This document shows positions 8,314-16,417 of a DNA stretch of 64,000 bases, piece after piece. Each line of letters starts with the position of its first letter. Position 1 is the stretch's first letter. The DNA is taken from positions 62,001-126,000 of the forward strand of contig NZ_JAILNU010000058.1 in NCBI RefSeq assembly GCF_024691275.1, written 5' to 3'. Source of the DNA: Ruminococcus sp. (GTDB lineage Bacteria > Bacillota > Clostridia > Oscillospirales > Ruminococcaceae). The position numbers and the translations under genes were made by a program. A model generated the notes under the pieces. It saw nothing but the letters and a program-made list of their open reading frames with translations, was not told the origin of the DNA and ran no database searches.

Positions 8314-10215
8314 TTACATAAGCTCGCAGATGAGGTTTGAGAATTCAACAGGATTCTCGATGCTCATACCCTCGATAAGGAGAGCCTGATCGTAGAGGAG
8401 CTTAGCATACTTACCGAGCTTGTCCTTGTCGCCGTCCTTGCTGAGAGCCTGAAGCTTGCCGAAGATCTCGTGATCGGGGTTGATCTCAAGTACGCGCTGT
8501 GCGTGTATCTTCTGGTCGGTAGGCATAGAATTGAGAACCTTTTCCATTTCGAGAGATATCTCGCCCTCGCTTGTAAGGCATACAGGGTGGGATTTGAGTC
8601 TCTGTGAGAGCGTAACCTTAGTTACCTTGCCGTCGAGAGCTTCTTTGAGCTCGCCGAGAAGGTCTGCACTCTCCTCCTCCTTAGCCTTGATCTCCTCCTT
8701 CTTTTCAGGAGTTTCAAGACCGAGATCGTCAGCAGATACAGACTTGAATTCCTTTTCCTTGTACTGACCGAGAGACTTTACAGCGAACTCGTCGATATTG
8801 TCTGTGAGGTAGAGTATCTCGAAGCCGTTCTCCTTTACGAGCTCGGTCTGCGGGAGCTGCTCTATACGTGCAGCGCTCTCGCCTGTAGCGTAGTAGATGT
8901 ACTTCTGATCCTCACGCATACCTGTAACGTACTCGTCAAGAGTTACCAGCTTCTGCTCGTTTGAAGAAGTGAACATGAGCAGATCCTGTAATTTTTCCTT
9001 GTTCATGCCGAAGTCGCTGTAGATACCGTATTTGAGCTGTAAACCGAAAGCCTTCCAGAACTCCTCGTACTTCTCACGCTCGTTCTTGAGCATCTTTTTC
9101 AGCTCGTTGCTGATAGTCTTTTCGATGCTCTTTGCGATAGTTTTGAGCTGTCTGTCGTGCTGGAGCATCTCACGGGAGATGTTGAGGGACAGATCCTCGC
9201 TGTCAACAAGACCCTTTACGAAGCTGAAATAGTCAGGGAGCAGGTCTGCGCACTTGTCCATGATGAGGACACCGTTTGAGTAGAGCTGCAAGCCCTTTTC
9301 GTACTCCTTTGAGTAGTAGTCGAAAGGAGCTTTTGACGGTATATAGAGCAATGCATTGTATGCAGGCATCTCGTTGCTGATGTGTGAATATTTGAGAGGA
9401 GCGTTATAATCGAAGAACTTCTCTGTGTAGAAGTGCTTGTAATCTTCCTCTTTGAGCTCGTTCTTGTTCTTCTTCCAGAGAGGAGTCATGCTGTTGAGAG
9501 TTTCAACTTCGATGTAATCCTCGTATTCAAGGGGCTTTTTAGCTTCCTTTTCCTCCTCGGTCTGCTCCTTTGGACGGCTGTGGGAAACTTCCATCTTGAT
9601 AGGGAAGCGGATATAGTCGGAGTACTTGGTGATGAGTGACTTTATTCTGTACTGGTCGAGGAATTCGCCGTAATTCTCGTCGCCTGTGTCGTCGAGAAGT
9701 TCGAGGATTATCTCGGTACCTGCGTTCTTCTTTTCGGTCTCAGTGATAGTATATCCGTCAACGCCCTCGGACTCCCACTGATAAGCCTTATCGCTGCCGT
9801 AAGCCTTGGAGATGACAGTGACCTTCTTAGCTACCATGAATGCCGAGTAGAAGCCGACACCGAACTGACCGATTATCTGGGTGTCTTCTTCGAGTTTGTT
9901 TTCGTTCTTGAACTTGAATGAGCCGCTGTTAGCGATAGTACCGAGGTTGTTTTCGAGTTCCTCCTCGGTCATGCCGATACCGTTATCGGTAATTTTAAGG
10001 GTACGGCTGTCCTTGTCGGCTGAAATCCATATAGCGAAATCATCTTTATTGAGTCCGACCTTGTCGTCGGTAAGGGATTTGAAGTAAAGCTTATCAATAG
10101 CGTCACTTGCATTGGAGATAAGCTCGCGGAGGAAGATCTCCTTATGAGTATAGATAGAGTGGATCATCATATCCAGCAGTCTTTTGGACTCTGCTTTGAA
10201 CTGTTTTGTTTCCAT
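8314..10215 (-). CDS. htpG: molecular chaperone HtpG (Hsp90)
   Basis: Bacterial Hsp90, an ATP-dependent cytosolic chaperone dimer. The N-terminal GHKL ATPase domain shows [28 protein letters not shown] and [14 protein letters not shown]; middle and C-terminal dimerisation domains follow. I place the start at [12 protein letters not shown] (ATG at 10215), which has a GGAG site and matches the family N terminus; the 10-codon extension upstream lacks support. It gives 633 aa, a normal length. A perfect CIRCE operator lies 24 bases upstream, pointing to HrcA control. Confidence 0.98.
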   Translation of the reverse strand: METKQFKAESKRLLDMMIHSIYTHKEIFLRELISNASDAIDKLYFKSLTDDKVGLNKDDFAIWISADKDSRTLKITDNGIGMTEEELENNLGTIANSGSFKFKNENKLEEDTQIIGQFGVGFYSAFMVAKKVTVISKAYGSDKAYQWESEGVDGYTITETEKKNAGTEIILELLDDTGDENYGEFLDQYRIKSLITKYSDYIRFPIKMEVSHSRPKEQTEEEKEAKKPLEYEDYIEVETLNSMTPLWKKNKNELKEEDYKHFYTEKFFDYNAPLKYSHISNEMPAYNALLYIPSKAPFDYYSKEYEKGLQLYSNGVLIMDKCADLLPDYFSFVKGLVDSEDLSLNISREMLQHDRQLKTIAKSIEKTISNELKKMLKNEREKYEEFWKAFGLQLKYGIYSDFGMNKEKLQDLLMFTSSNEQKLVTLDEYVTGMREDQKYIYYATGESAARIEQLPQTELVKENGFEILYLTDNIDEFAVKSLGQYKEKEFKSVSADDLGLETPEKKEEIKAKEEESADLLGELKEALDGKVTKVTLSQRLKSHPVCLTSEGEISLEMEKVLNSMPTDQKIHAQRVLEINPDHEIFGKLQALSKDGDKDKLGKYAKLLYDQALLIEGMSIENPVEFSNLICELM

Positions 10216-10238
10216 ATAAAACATCTCCGTAGTAGTTT

Positions 10239-10265
10239 TTAGCACTCTCTCACTTAGAGTGCTAA
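10239..10265 (-). promoter_or_regulatory. CIRCE operator (HrcA binding site)
   Basis: Exact match to the consensus TTAGCACTC-N9-GAGTGCTAA, located between the htpG promoter and its start codon. HrcA represses CIRCE promoters, usually of dnaK and groE operons, until heat shock titrates the repressor. Confidence 0.97.
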
Positions 10266-10269
10266 AACA

Positions 10270-10299
10270 AGTATATAACTTTTAGATGTACAAAGTCAA
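10270..10299 (-). promoter_or_regulatory. htpG promoter
   Basis: On the minus strand, TTGACT (10294-10299) is followed 18 bases later by TATACT (10270-10275), or 16 bases later by TATATA. CIRCE lies directly downstream, overlapping the predicted transcription start region. Confidence 0.75.
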
Positions 10300-10375
10300 G
10301 TGCGAAAAGAAATGTTTACAATTTGTTCATATTTGTGCAGTGGAGCGAAAGGCATAAAAATCGCCGTTAATAGTA

Positions 10376-10405
10376 TTGACAACCCCACCGACGATAGTAT
10401 ATAAT
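10376..10405 (+). promoter_or_regulatory. promoter of the Cys T-box operon
   Basis: TTGACA at 10376-10381 and TATAAT at 10400-10405 with an 18-base spacer: both hexamers match consensus exactly. It precedes the T-box leader and a 44-base imperfect hairpin (10411-10455, stem GCATAGTG/CACTATGC). Confidence 0.88.
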
Positions 10406-10493
10406 AGTTTTTAGTGATCGGCGCATAGTGATCAGGACTAAGCACTATGCACTAACAGTTAATAACTCAAAAGCATAGCAGTCAGAGTAGCTT

Positions 10494-10689
10494 TTTTGCG
10501 GACTTACAGAGAGTGTGCGGGCGGTGTGAGCACATAGTCGGGAAAAGTGAAGTGCGGCTGTCAGCTTCGGCAGGGAAGCGCATAAGCGTGAGTATCTGTC
10601 GGCGTATCGTCCGCGTTAAGGATAAGATGAGTTCAAGACGGAGTGGAAACGAGCATTTGCGCCTCCGAGGTATACCCTCGGAGGCTTTT
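10494..10689 (+). promoter_or_regulatory. T-box leader, tRNA-Cys specific
   Basis: Transcription-attenuation leader that binds uncharged tRNA. Visible parts: the AGAGAG element at 10508-10513, the apical loop GGGCGGTGTGAGC characteristic of T-box stem I, a specifier loop GTGAAGTGCGG whose codon aligns as TGC (Cys, around 10551-10553) followed by a purine, and an antiterminator core GGAGTGGAAACG whose TGGA bulge would pair with UCCA of tRNA-Cys (discriminator U73). A competing terminator has a 10-bp stem at 10661-10670 / 10676-10685, then TTTTATTATT. Downstream is an unknown gene and then cysS, which independently supports Cys specificity. Exact stem boundaries were judged by eye. Confidence 0.88.
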
Positions 10690-10707
10690 ATTATTAAGGA
10701 GGCTTGC

Positions 10708-11085
10708 ATGAATATAATAAAGTATCCCTCGGACGAGGCTGTAAATGAAGCTGTAAAAGCAGACAAAAAGCTTCTCGGAGCTGTAAGTCTTGACGGCGTG
10801 ACCGCTTATGTCGGAGCAGCCGAGACCGTAGGCGATCATATCTCGCTGCTTGAAGCCTTTGACGAGTTCAGTCCCGCAGGCTTTTTCAGACTCAGCTTTG
10901 ACAGTCTGACTGCCGAGTGGATATTCTCATGTCCGCGCAATTATAACGGGATATTCTCAGAAAAAGAGCGCATGGACATATACTACCGCGACGGATTGCG
11001 GCTGATCCCCGAGTTTCTGGTGATGTTCGGATATTTTTCAAAGCTTAAAATAAAGAATGCTCCCCCTGAAATATGGGAGTTCTGA
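10708..11085 (+). CDS. unknown 125-aa protein under the Cys T-box
   Basis: I do not recognise the family. The ATG at 10708 follows AAGGAGG directly after the T-box terminator; a longer in-frame reading from 10513 would translate through the leader RNA and is rejected. The protein (MNIIKYPSDEAVNEA...) is soluble, mixed alpha/beta, rich in Phe and Tyr, with a single Cys in FSCPRN, and ends in PPEIWEF. It has no signal peptide or membrane segment. It shares the T-box transcript with cysS, so its expression should rise when Cys-tRNA charging falls. A role linked to cysteine supply or Cys-tRNA quality is a guess. Confidence 0.75.
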   Translation: MNIIKYPSDEAVNEAVKADKKLLGAVSLDGVTAYVGAAETVGDHISLLEAFDEFSPAGFFRLSFDSLTAEWIFSCPRNYNGIFSEKERMDIYYRDGLRLIPEFLVMFGYFSKLKIKNAPPEIWEF

Positions 11086-11089
11086 TATG

Positions 11090-11205
11090 TAGGGAACGCC
11101 GTTACCGCTGTTCCGAAAGCTGTCAGCTTTGTAGGGACGGATATTATCCGCCCGATAAATACGTAAAAAAAATTGTGGACGCACAGTGTACGTCCCTGTA
11201 AAAAT
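11090..11205. repeat. dispersed intergenic palindromic repeat (copy A)
   Basis: GC-rich sequence TGTAGGGAACGCCG... followed by TTGTAGGGACGGATATTATCC and a GGACG...CGTCC pair, filling the gap between the 125-aa gene and cysS. It resembles units near 26937, 37094, 56523 and 58230. No gene is seen inside. Confidence 0.7.
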
Positions 11206-11223
11206 ATATTCTGGAGGAAAAAT

Positions 11224-12642
11224 ATGCAGTTATACAATTCATTGTCACACAAGAAAGAAGAGTTCGTTCCCCATGAGGAGGGCAAGGTAAGTATGTACAC
11301 CTGCGGACCTACTGTGTACCACTTCGCACACATAGGCAACCTCAGAAGCTACATCATGGAAGATGTTCTCGAAAAGTACCTGCGCTTCACAGGCTATGAC
11401 GTTAAGCGTGTAATGAACATCACAGATGTGGGACACCTTACCAGCGACGGCGACACAGGTGACGACAAGATGCTCAAGGGCGCAAAGCGTGAGCACAAGA
11501 CAGTAATGGAGATAGCAAAGTTCTACACAGACGCATTTTTCGAGGATTGCAGAAAGCTCAACATCAAGAAGCCTGACGTTGTAGTGCCTGCAACTACATA
11601 TATCGACGAATTTATCCGCGTTATCAGCAGCCTTATGGAAAAGGGCTACGCATACGAAGCAGGCGGAAATATCTACTTTGATACCTCTAAGCTGGAAAAG
11701 TACTATGTATTCAACGACTTCAACGAGGAAGACCTCGCTGTCGGAGTTCGTGAGGGCGTAGAGGCTGACGAGAACAAGCGCAACAAGGCAGACTTCGTGC
11801 TCTGGTTCACAAAGTCAAAGTTCGACGATCAGGAGCTCAAATGGGATTCACCATGGGGAGTTGGCTACCCTGGCTGGCACATCGAGTGCTCATGCATCAG
11901 TATGAAGAACTTAGGCGAGTACCTTGATATCCATTGCGGCGGTATCGACAACGCTTTCCCGCACCATACCAATGAAATTGCTCAGTCTGAGGCTTATCTC
12001 GGACATAAGTGGTGCAATTACTGGTTCCACATACTCCACCTCAACACCAACAGCGGCAAGATGAGCAAGAGCAAGGGCGAGTTCCTGACAGTATCTCTCC
12101 TTGAAGAGAAGGGCTACAAGCCTGTTATATACCGCTTCTTCTGCTTGCAGTCCCACTACAGAAAGTCGCTGGTATTCTCATGGGAGAACCTCGACAATGC
12201 AAAGACTGCATACGACAAGCTCATCGAGAAGATAGCTTCTCTCACAAAGGAGAACGGCGGAGATATCGACAAGGCTGAGTATGACCGTCTTATGGGAGAT
12301 TTCAACGAAGCTCTCGGCAATGATGTGAATACCGCTATGGGTATCACTGTTATATATGACGTGCTGAAATCAAAGGCAAATGCTGCAACAAAGCTCGCGC
12401 TTATCACAGAGTTCGACAAGGTTCTCGGACTTGACCTTATCGCAAATGCTAAGGAGCTTGCTGACAATGTCGGTGCGGCTTCTGCTGATATCCCTGCTGA
12501 GGTCCTCGAACTTGTTGAACAGCGCAAGGCTGCACGTAAGGACAAGAATTTCGCACTTGCAGACGAGCTCCGCGACAAGATAGCGGCTCTCGGCTATGAA
12601 GTCAAGGAAACAAGACAGGGAACTGAAATAAACAAGCTTTGA
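11224..12642 (+). CDS. cysS: cysteinyl-tRNA synthetase
   Basis: Class I synthetase charging tRNA-Cys in the cytosol. Visible: N-terminal MYTCGPTVYHFAHIGN with the zinc-ligand Cys and the HIGH-type motif HIGN, WHIECSCIS with the second Cys and the HHTNEIAQSEA zinc-binding segment, KMSKS in GKMSKSKG, and a helical C-terminal anticodon domain ending ALADELRDKIAALGYEV. I use the ATG at 11224 (GGAGG 7 bases upstream); this gives 472 aa, the usual size. Regulation is probably by the Cys T-box upstream, through read-through of the 125-aa gene. Confidence 0.97.
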   Translation: MQLYNSLSHKKEEFVPHEEGKVSMYTCGPTVYHFAHIGNLRSYIMEDVLEKYLRFTGYDVKRVMNITDVGHLTSDGDTGDDKMLKGAKREHKTVMEIAKFYTDAFFEDCRKLNIKKPDVVVPATTYIDEFIRVISSLMEKGYAYEAGGNIYFDTSKLEKYYVFNDFNEEDLAVGVREGVEADENKRNKADFVLWFTKSKFDDQELKWDSPWGVGYPGWHIECSCISMKNLGEYLDIHCGGIDNAFPHHTNEIAQSEAYLGHKWCNYWFHILHLNTNSGKMSKSKGEFLTVSLLEEKGYKPVIYRFFCLQSHYRKSLVFSWENLDNAKTAYDKLIEKIASLTKENGGDIDKAEYDRLMGDFNEALGNDVNTAMGITVIYDVLKSKANAATKLALITEFDKVLGLDLIANAKELADNVGAASADIPAEVLELVEQRKAARKDKNFALADELRDKIAALGYEVKETRQGTEINKL

Positions 12643-12649
12643 GAGAATC

Positions 12650-12678
12650 TTGACAAAAGCTGAAAAAAGGCATATAAT
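12650..12678 (+). promoter_or_regulatory. consensus promoter of the candidate antisense antitoxin RNA
   Basis: TTGACA (12650-12655), 17-base spacer, TATAAT (12673-12678): a perfect sigma-A promoter. It begins 8 bases after the cysS stop and fires rightward into a region with no plus-strand ORF. The initial transcript sequence AAAGAGCATAC (12684-12694) recurs inverted at 12905-12915, just after the opposing promoter. Confidence 0.88.
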
Positions 12679-12684
12679 AAAAGA

Positions 12685-12766
12685 AAGAGCATACCGATAG
12701 ACGGTCGCTCCCAATTAGTTAGTTATTGAAATAACCGTCCTAATGGCAAGCAGGGCGGTTATTTCC
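12685..12766 (+). ncRNA. candidate antisense RNA antitoxin
   Basis: Predicted short transcript from the promoter at 12650-12678 to a strong hairpin (12728-12740 pairs with 12753-12765, GAAATAACCG...CGGTTATTTC with one G-U). Its 3' end overlaps the stop codon and 3' end of the minus-strand toxin gene. This is the arrangement of TxpA/RatA and BsrG/SR4 in Bacillus subtilis. The T-run after the hairpin is weak, so the 3' end is approximate. Confidence 0.6.
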
Positions 12767-12854
12767 TTGTGTTATCACAATTGCTAAAAGCCTTATATAC
12801 CAGAAGTACATTGGATAATGCAATAATGAATTGAAAGAAATCATTCCATGTCAT
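12759..12854 (-). CDS. candidate type I toxin, 31-aa hydrophobic peptide
   Basis: Small ORF encoding MTWNDFFQFIIALSN... with one hydrophobic membrane-spanning stretch (about residues 6-23) and a short charged tail ending NTRK. This shape matches Firmicutes type I toxins of the TxpA/BsrG/holin-like kind; no close family was recognised by eye. A GGGGGGAG ribosome-binding site lies 7 bases upstream but is locked in a hairpin (12862-12869 with 12874-12879), a common trait of type I toxin mRNAs. It has its own perfect promoter at 12920-12948. It was too short for ordinary gene calling and is supported by promoter, RBS and architecture. Confidence 0.65.
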   Translation of the reverse strand: MTWNDFFQFIIALSNVLLVYKAFSNCDNTRK

Positions 12855-12919
12855 GGTCAGACTCCCCCCTTTCGGGGAGCAGGAATTGACCGCCTACCGT
12901 TACAGTATGCTCTTTTATC

Positions 12920-12948
12920 ATTATATCTGCATTATCGTTATTTGTCAA
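12920..12948 (-). promoter_or_regulatory. consensus promoter of the candidate toxin mRNA
   Basis: On the minus strand TTGACA (12943-12948), 17 bases, TATAAT (12920-12925): a perfect match. The predicted toxin mRNA leader is about 60 bases and contains the RBS-sequestering hairpin. Confidence 0.88.
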
Positions 12949-12972
12949 TATATATAGAACGGAGAATATCCA

Positions 12973-13758
12973 ATGGCACGACTTTATCCCCTTTTTAGCT
13001 CCAGCAAGGGGAATTCCTCATTCATAGGCACCGAAAAAGGCGGTATACTCATAGACTGCGGAGTAAGCTTCAAGCGGCTCAGCGAAGCCCTCGAAGTCAA
13101 CCGCATCCCCCTGAGTGCGATACAGGGAGTATTCATAACCCATGAGCACTCCGATCACGTTGCAGGACTTGCAATGCTCACAAAAAAGACGGGACTTCCC
13201 GTGTACGGACAGAAGCGCACTCTGCAAAGGCTTTGCGACAGCGGAAAGATAGCAGTAAGCTCTCACGTCATCGACATCACGGGCAAGACCATAAGCTGCG
13301 GCGGCAGCGAGGTGAGCTGCTTCAATACGCCTCACGACGCTATACAGAGCTGCGGCTACCGCATACATACCGAGGACGACAAGTACTGCGCCATATGCAC
13401 CGACCTCGGACACATTACCCCAGAGGTGGACGAAGCGCTGACGGGCTGCCGAATGGTGCTTATCGAAGCAAATTACGATGAGTATATGCTGCGCACAGGT
13501 CCGTATCCCCTGTATCTCAAGGAGCGTATACTCTCCATGAACGGTCATCTCTCCAACGACGACTGCGCCGTGCAGGTGGGAAAGCTCATAGAGCGCGGAA
13601 CTACGCATTTCCTGCTGGGACATCTCAGTCAGGACAACAATCGCCCCGATATCGCGGACAGGACAGTTCAGAACGGTCTGCCGCAGTTCACGCGCGGAAG
13701 GGACTATCTCCTCGGAGTAGCTCCCGTGGAAACAAAGGGAGGAGCTGTTATTTTCTGA
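12973..13758 (+). CDS. MBL-fold metallo-hydrolase (YycJ/WalJ-like)
   Basis: Metallo-beta-lactamase-fold hydrolase, 261 aa. The metal-binding motif THEHSDHVAGL is present with later His/Asp ligands (DLGHITPEVDEAL and LLGHLSQDNN). The N-terminal SSSKGNSSFI and the overall spacing match YycJ/WalJ-type proteins, which in Bacillus lie next to the WalRK genes and have been linked to DNA repair and cell-wall control. Here it is coupled to rlmH by a TGATG overlap; yycJ-rlmH proximity is also found in Firmicutes. The start follows GGAGAATATCC. Confidence 0.88.
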   Translation: MARLYPLFSSSKGNSSFIGTEKGGILIDCGVSFKRLSEALEVNRIPLSAIQGVFITHEHSDHVAGLAMLTKKTGLPVYGQKRTLQRLCDSGKIAVSSHVIDITGKTISCGGSEVSCFNTPHDAIQSCGYRIHTEDDKYCAICTDLGHITPEVDEALTGCRMVLIEANYDEYMLRTGPYPLYLKERILSMNGHLSNDDCAVQVGKLIERGTTHFLLGHLSQDNNRPDIADRTVQNGLPQFTRGRDYLLGVAPVETKGGAVIF

Positions 13759-14231
13759 TGAATATCAATCTTATAGTCATAGGCAAGCTCAAAGAGGAGT
13801 ATCTCCGCAGCGCTTGTGCAGAGTACATAAAGCGGCTCGGGAGGTACTGCACATTTGAGCTGCATGAGCTCGACGAGTGCAGGCTCAGCGATTCTCCGTC
13901 GGATAAGGAGATATCTGCTGCACTGAAAAAGGAAGCCGATCAGATAAAGAAGTATGCAAAGGGCATGATAGTACCAATGTGTATAGAGGGAAAGCAGCTC
14001 ACAAGTCCCGAACTGTCGGAGAAGATAACTTCTGCGGGTGTCAGCGGACAGAGTACCGTTACATTCATAATCGGCAGCTCTTTCGGACTTGACCCCGAGA
14101 TAAAGGCGATGGGAGCGCTGAAGCTCTCGATGTCGAAAATGACATTCCCTCACCAGCTGGCAAGAGTAATGCTGCTGGAGCAGATATACCGCGCATTCCA
14201 GATAGCCGAGGGCGGAAAGTATCATAAGTAA
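13758..14231 (+). CDS. rlmH: 23S rRNA (pseudouridine-1915-N3)-methyltransferase RlmH
   Basis: SPOUT-class methyltransferase that modifies pseudouridine 1915 in helix 69 of 23S rRNA. The 157-aa protein has the family hallmarks: N-terminal INLIVIGKLKEEYL, the SAM-binding knot region FIIGSSFGLDPEIK, LSMSKMTFPHQLARVMLLEQIYRA (two pieces) and the C-terminal EGGKYHK. It overlaps the upstream gene by one base and is followed by a terminator. Confidence 0.97.
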   Translation: MNINLIVIGKLKEEYLRSACAEYIKRLGRYCTFELHELDECRLSDSPSDKEISAALKKEADQIKKYAKGMIVPMCIEGKQLTSPELSEKITSAGVSGQSTVTFIIGSSFGLDPEIKAMGALKLSMSKMTFPHQLARVMLLEQIYRAFQIAEGGKYHK

Positions 14232-14242
14232 AATATAGTTAA

Positions 14243-14273
14243 CAAAAAAGCGGACTGAAATGTCCGTTTTTTT
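14243..14273 (+). terminator. Rho-independent terminator after rlmH
   Basis: AAAAAAG CGGAC / GTCCG stem with a TGAAAT loop followed by seven T. The A-tract upstream makes it potentially bidirectional. Confidence 0.88.
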
Positions 14274-14303
14274 GCTTCATACCGATGAATAGCAGCATTG
14301 TAC

Positions 14304-14332
14304 TTGACAGTAAATAGCACCTGTGGTATAAT
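14304..14332 (+). promoter_or_regulatory. promoter of the polysaccharide operon
   Basis: TTGACA (14304-14309), 17-base spacer, TATAAT (14327-14332): a perfect match, about 65 bases of leader before the first gene. No other strong promoter was seen up to 26.9 kb. Confidence 0.9.
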
Positions 14333-14402
14333 GTAAGGTACTATGGATTTTTATGCGCATTTAGCGGAAAATACCGCTTTTGCGACGTACAAGGAGTAAT
14401 AA

Positions 14403-15179
14403 ATGAGTACGATAAAAGAGCTTTATGCTTACAGACAGATGATATTCAGCCTTGTGAAAAAAGACCTGCGCGGACGCTATAAAGGCTCGGTGCTGGGCTT
14501 TCTGTGGACGTTCATCAATCCGCTTTTCCAGCTGATAGTCTATACGATAGTTTTCTCGAAGATACTGCATAATGATATACCGCAGTTTTACCTGTATCTG
14601 TTTGTGGCGCTGATACCGTGGATATTCTTCTCATCGTCCATAACGGTCGGTGCATCGTCCATTGTGGCGCAGAAAGACCTTGTCAAAAAGATATACTTCC
14701 CACGAATGGTGATACCGATATCCTATGTGACCAGCTGCTTTGTGAATATGCTGCTGTGTTTCATAGTAATATTTTCGGTAATAATAGTGACGGGCACGGG
14801 GATCAACTTCCTTGCGGTGCTGACGCTACCTGTAATAATGATAGTGGAGTATATCTTCTCACTTGGCATGGCTATGATAGCTTCGGCTGTAACGGTCTAT
14901 TTCAGAGACCTTGAACATATCCTCGGCATCGTATCCATGGCGTGGATGTACCTTACGCCTATAGTATACTCAAAGGATATAGTTCCTGTGAAATACCATA
15001 AGCTTTATGACCTCAACCCGATGACACCAATAATCGAGTGCTACAGAACGGTCCTCTATGAGAAGCAGGTACCTGATCTCACAACACTGCTCTGGGCAGC
15101 GGGACTGGGCGTATTTTTCCTGATATTCGGTGCAGTCATATTCAATAAGCTGCAAAAGCACTTTGCGGAGGAACTGTAA
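14403..15179 (+). CDS. ABC-2 type polysaccharide export permease (Wzm/TagG-like)
   Basis: Membrane channel of an ABC exporter for lipid-linked polysaccharide or teichoic acid. The 258-aa protein has about six hydrophobic segments and the ABC-2 signature near its N terminus (DLRGRYKGSVLGFLW, and PRMVIPISY later). It is the first gene of the operon, starts after AAGGAG, and its stop overlaps the ATPase start by one base. Known pairs of this kind move finished chains across the membrane, in contrast to Wzx/Wzy systems; no wzx or wzy is seen here. Confidence 0.93.
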   Translation: MSTIKELYAYRQMIFSLVKKDLRGRYKGSVLGFLWTFINPLFQLIVYTIVFSKILHNDIPQFYLYLFVALIPWIFFSSSITVGASSIVAQKDLVKKIYFPRMVIPISYVTSCFVNMLLCFIVIFSVIIVTGTGINFLAVLTLPVIMIVEYIFSLGMAMIASAVTVYFRDLEHILGIVSMAWMYLTPIVYSKDIVPVKYHKLYDLNPMTPIIECYRTVLYEKQVPDLTTLLWAAGLGVFFLIFGAVIFNKLQKHFAEEL

Positions 15180-16414
15180 TGGCAGAAATAGAAAATGCAA
15201 TAGAAGTCAGAGATGTTACCAAAAGCTTCAAGGTATATCTCGACAAGGGCGCACAGCTGAAGGAACGCCTGCTTTTCCGCAAGCGCTGCCGATATGAGGA
15301 GCGCAAGGTGCTCCGCGGCATAAGCTTTAATGTGAAGAAGGGCGAAGCCATAGGACTTATCGGTCACAACGGCTGCGGCAAGAGCACTACATTGAAGCTG
15401 CTGACGAGGATAATGTACCCCGACAGCGGAACAATAAAGATGAACGGCAGGATATCCAGCCTTATCGAGCTGGGAGCAGGCTTTCACCCCGATATGAGCG
15501 GCAGGGAGAATATCTACACCAATGCAGCTATATTCGGTCTTACCAAAAAGGAGATAGATGCGCGTCTTGACAGCATCGTGGAATTCTCCGAGCTTGCTGA
15601 GTTCATCGACAATCCTGTCCGAACCTATTCTTCGGGAATGTATATGAGACTGGCTTTCTCCGTAGCTATAAACGTTGACGCGGATATACTTCTTATCGAC
15701 GAGATACTCGCAGTAGGCGATGCCAACTTCCAGTCGAAGTGCTTCAACAAGCTGAGAGAGATCAAGGCTCAGGGAACTACTATAGTTATCGTTTCCCACT
15801 CTCTGGGACAGATAGAGCAGATATGCGACCGCTCCATATGGATACATGAGGGCCTTATAAAAGCTGAGGGCGCTCCGAAGGAGATAGACCTTGAATACCT
15901 TGACTATATGAGCCGCAAAATGCAGGACAAGAACAAGAAGTCCGATGACGGCGGTGCTGAGGACGAGGAGGCTGCTGCACAGAGCGGCAAGCGCTGGGGC
16001 AGCGGTGAGGCGCGTATCAAGCGTGTGCGCACTCTGTCTGCGGACGGCAGCGAGCAGAATACCTTCAGGACAGGCGAGGATATAAAGCTCGTCCTTGACT
16101 ATAACGTGAACAAGCCTGTTCATGACGCGGTATTTGGCTTCGGAGTCTTCGATATGAACGGCGTTCAGTGCTACGGTACCAATACAAGGATAGACAAAGT
16201 CTCGGATTTTGATCTGAGCAAAAGCGGTACCGCAGAGATACTGCTGAAGGACGTAAAGCTTCTTGCAGGTGAATATATGATCGACGTTGCGATAGAACGC
16301 GGAGAGGGCATACCTGTGGACTACTACAGGCAGGCTTATAAAATACAGATGTTATCGGCTTACGGTGATGCGGGCATAGCGCGTATCGAACATACATGGA
16401 ATTTGCAGAGGTAA
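15179..16414 (+). CDS. polysaccharide ABC transporter ATP-binding protein with C-terminal Wzt domain
   Basis: ATPase partner of the permease. Walker [10 protein letters not shown], signature region YSSGMYMRLAFS, Walker B ILLIDEILAVGD and the H-loop VSHS are visible in residues 1-250. A low-complexity acidic linker (about 255-275) precedes a beta-rich C-terminal domain (about 275-411, RWGSGEARIKRVRT, GEDIKLVLDYNV, VFGFGVFDMNG) of the Wzt type, which in O-antigen exporters binds the modified chain end and sets export specificity. The next gene is a methyltransferase, consistent with recognition of a modified terminus (inference). Confidence 0.93.
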   Translation: MAEIENAIEVRDVTKSFKVYLDKGAQLKERLLFRKRCRYEERKVLRGISFNVKKGEAIGLIGHNGCGKSTTLKLLTRIMYPDSGTIKMNGRISSLIELGAGFHPDMSGRENIYTNAAIFGLTKKEIDARLDSIVEFSELAEFIDNPVRTYSSGMYMRLAFSVAINVDADILLIDEILAVGDANFQSKCFNKLREIKAQGTTIVIVSHSLGQIEQICDRSIWIHEGLIKAEGAPKEIDLEYLDYMSRKMQDKNKKSDDGGAEDEEAAAQSGKRWGSGEARIKRVRTLSADGSEQNTFRTGEDIKLVLDYNVNKPVHDAVFGFGVFDMNGVQCYGTNTRIDKVSDFDLSKSGTAEILLKDVKLLAGEYMIDVAIERGEGIPVDYYRQAYKIQMLSAYGDAGIARIEHTWNLQR

Positions 16415-16417
16415 AAA

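Noticed and set aside
10513-11085. Extended 190-aa reading frame covering the unknown gene after the T-box
   Set aside because: Its first 65 codons run through T-box stem I, the specifier loop and the terminator; the real RBS and ATG lie at 10696-10710.
15056-16123. 355-aa minus-strand frame opposite the exporter genes
   Set aside because: Antisense to the permease and ATPase, Leu/Ala/Tyr-rich shadow composition, no RBS.
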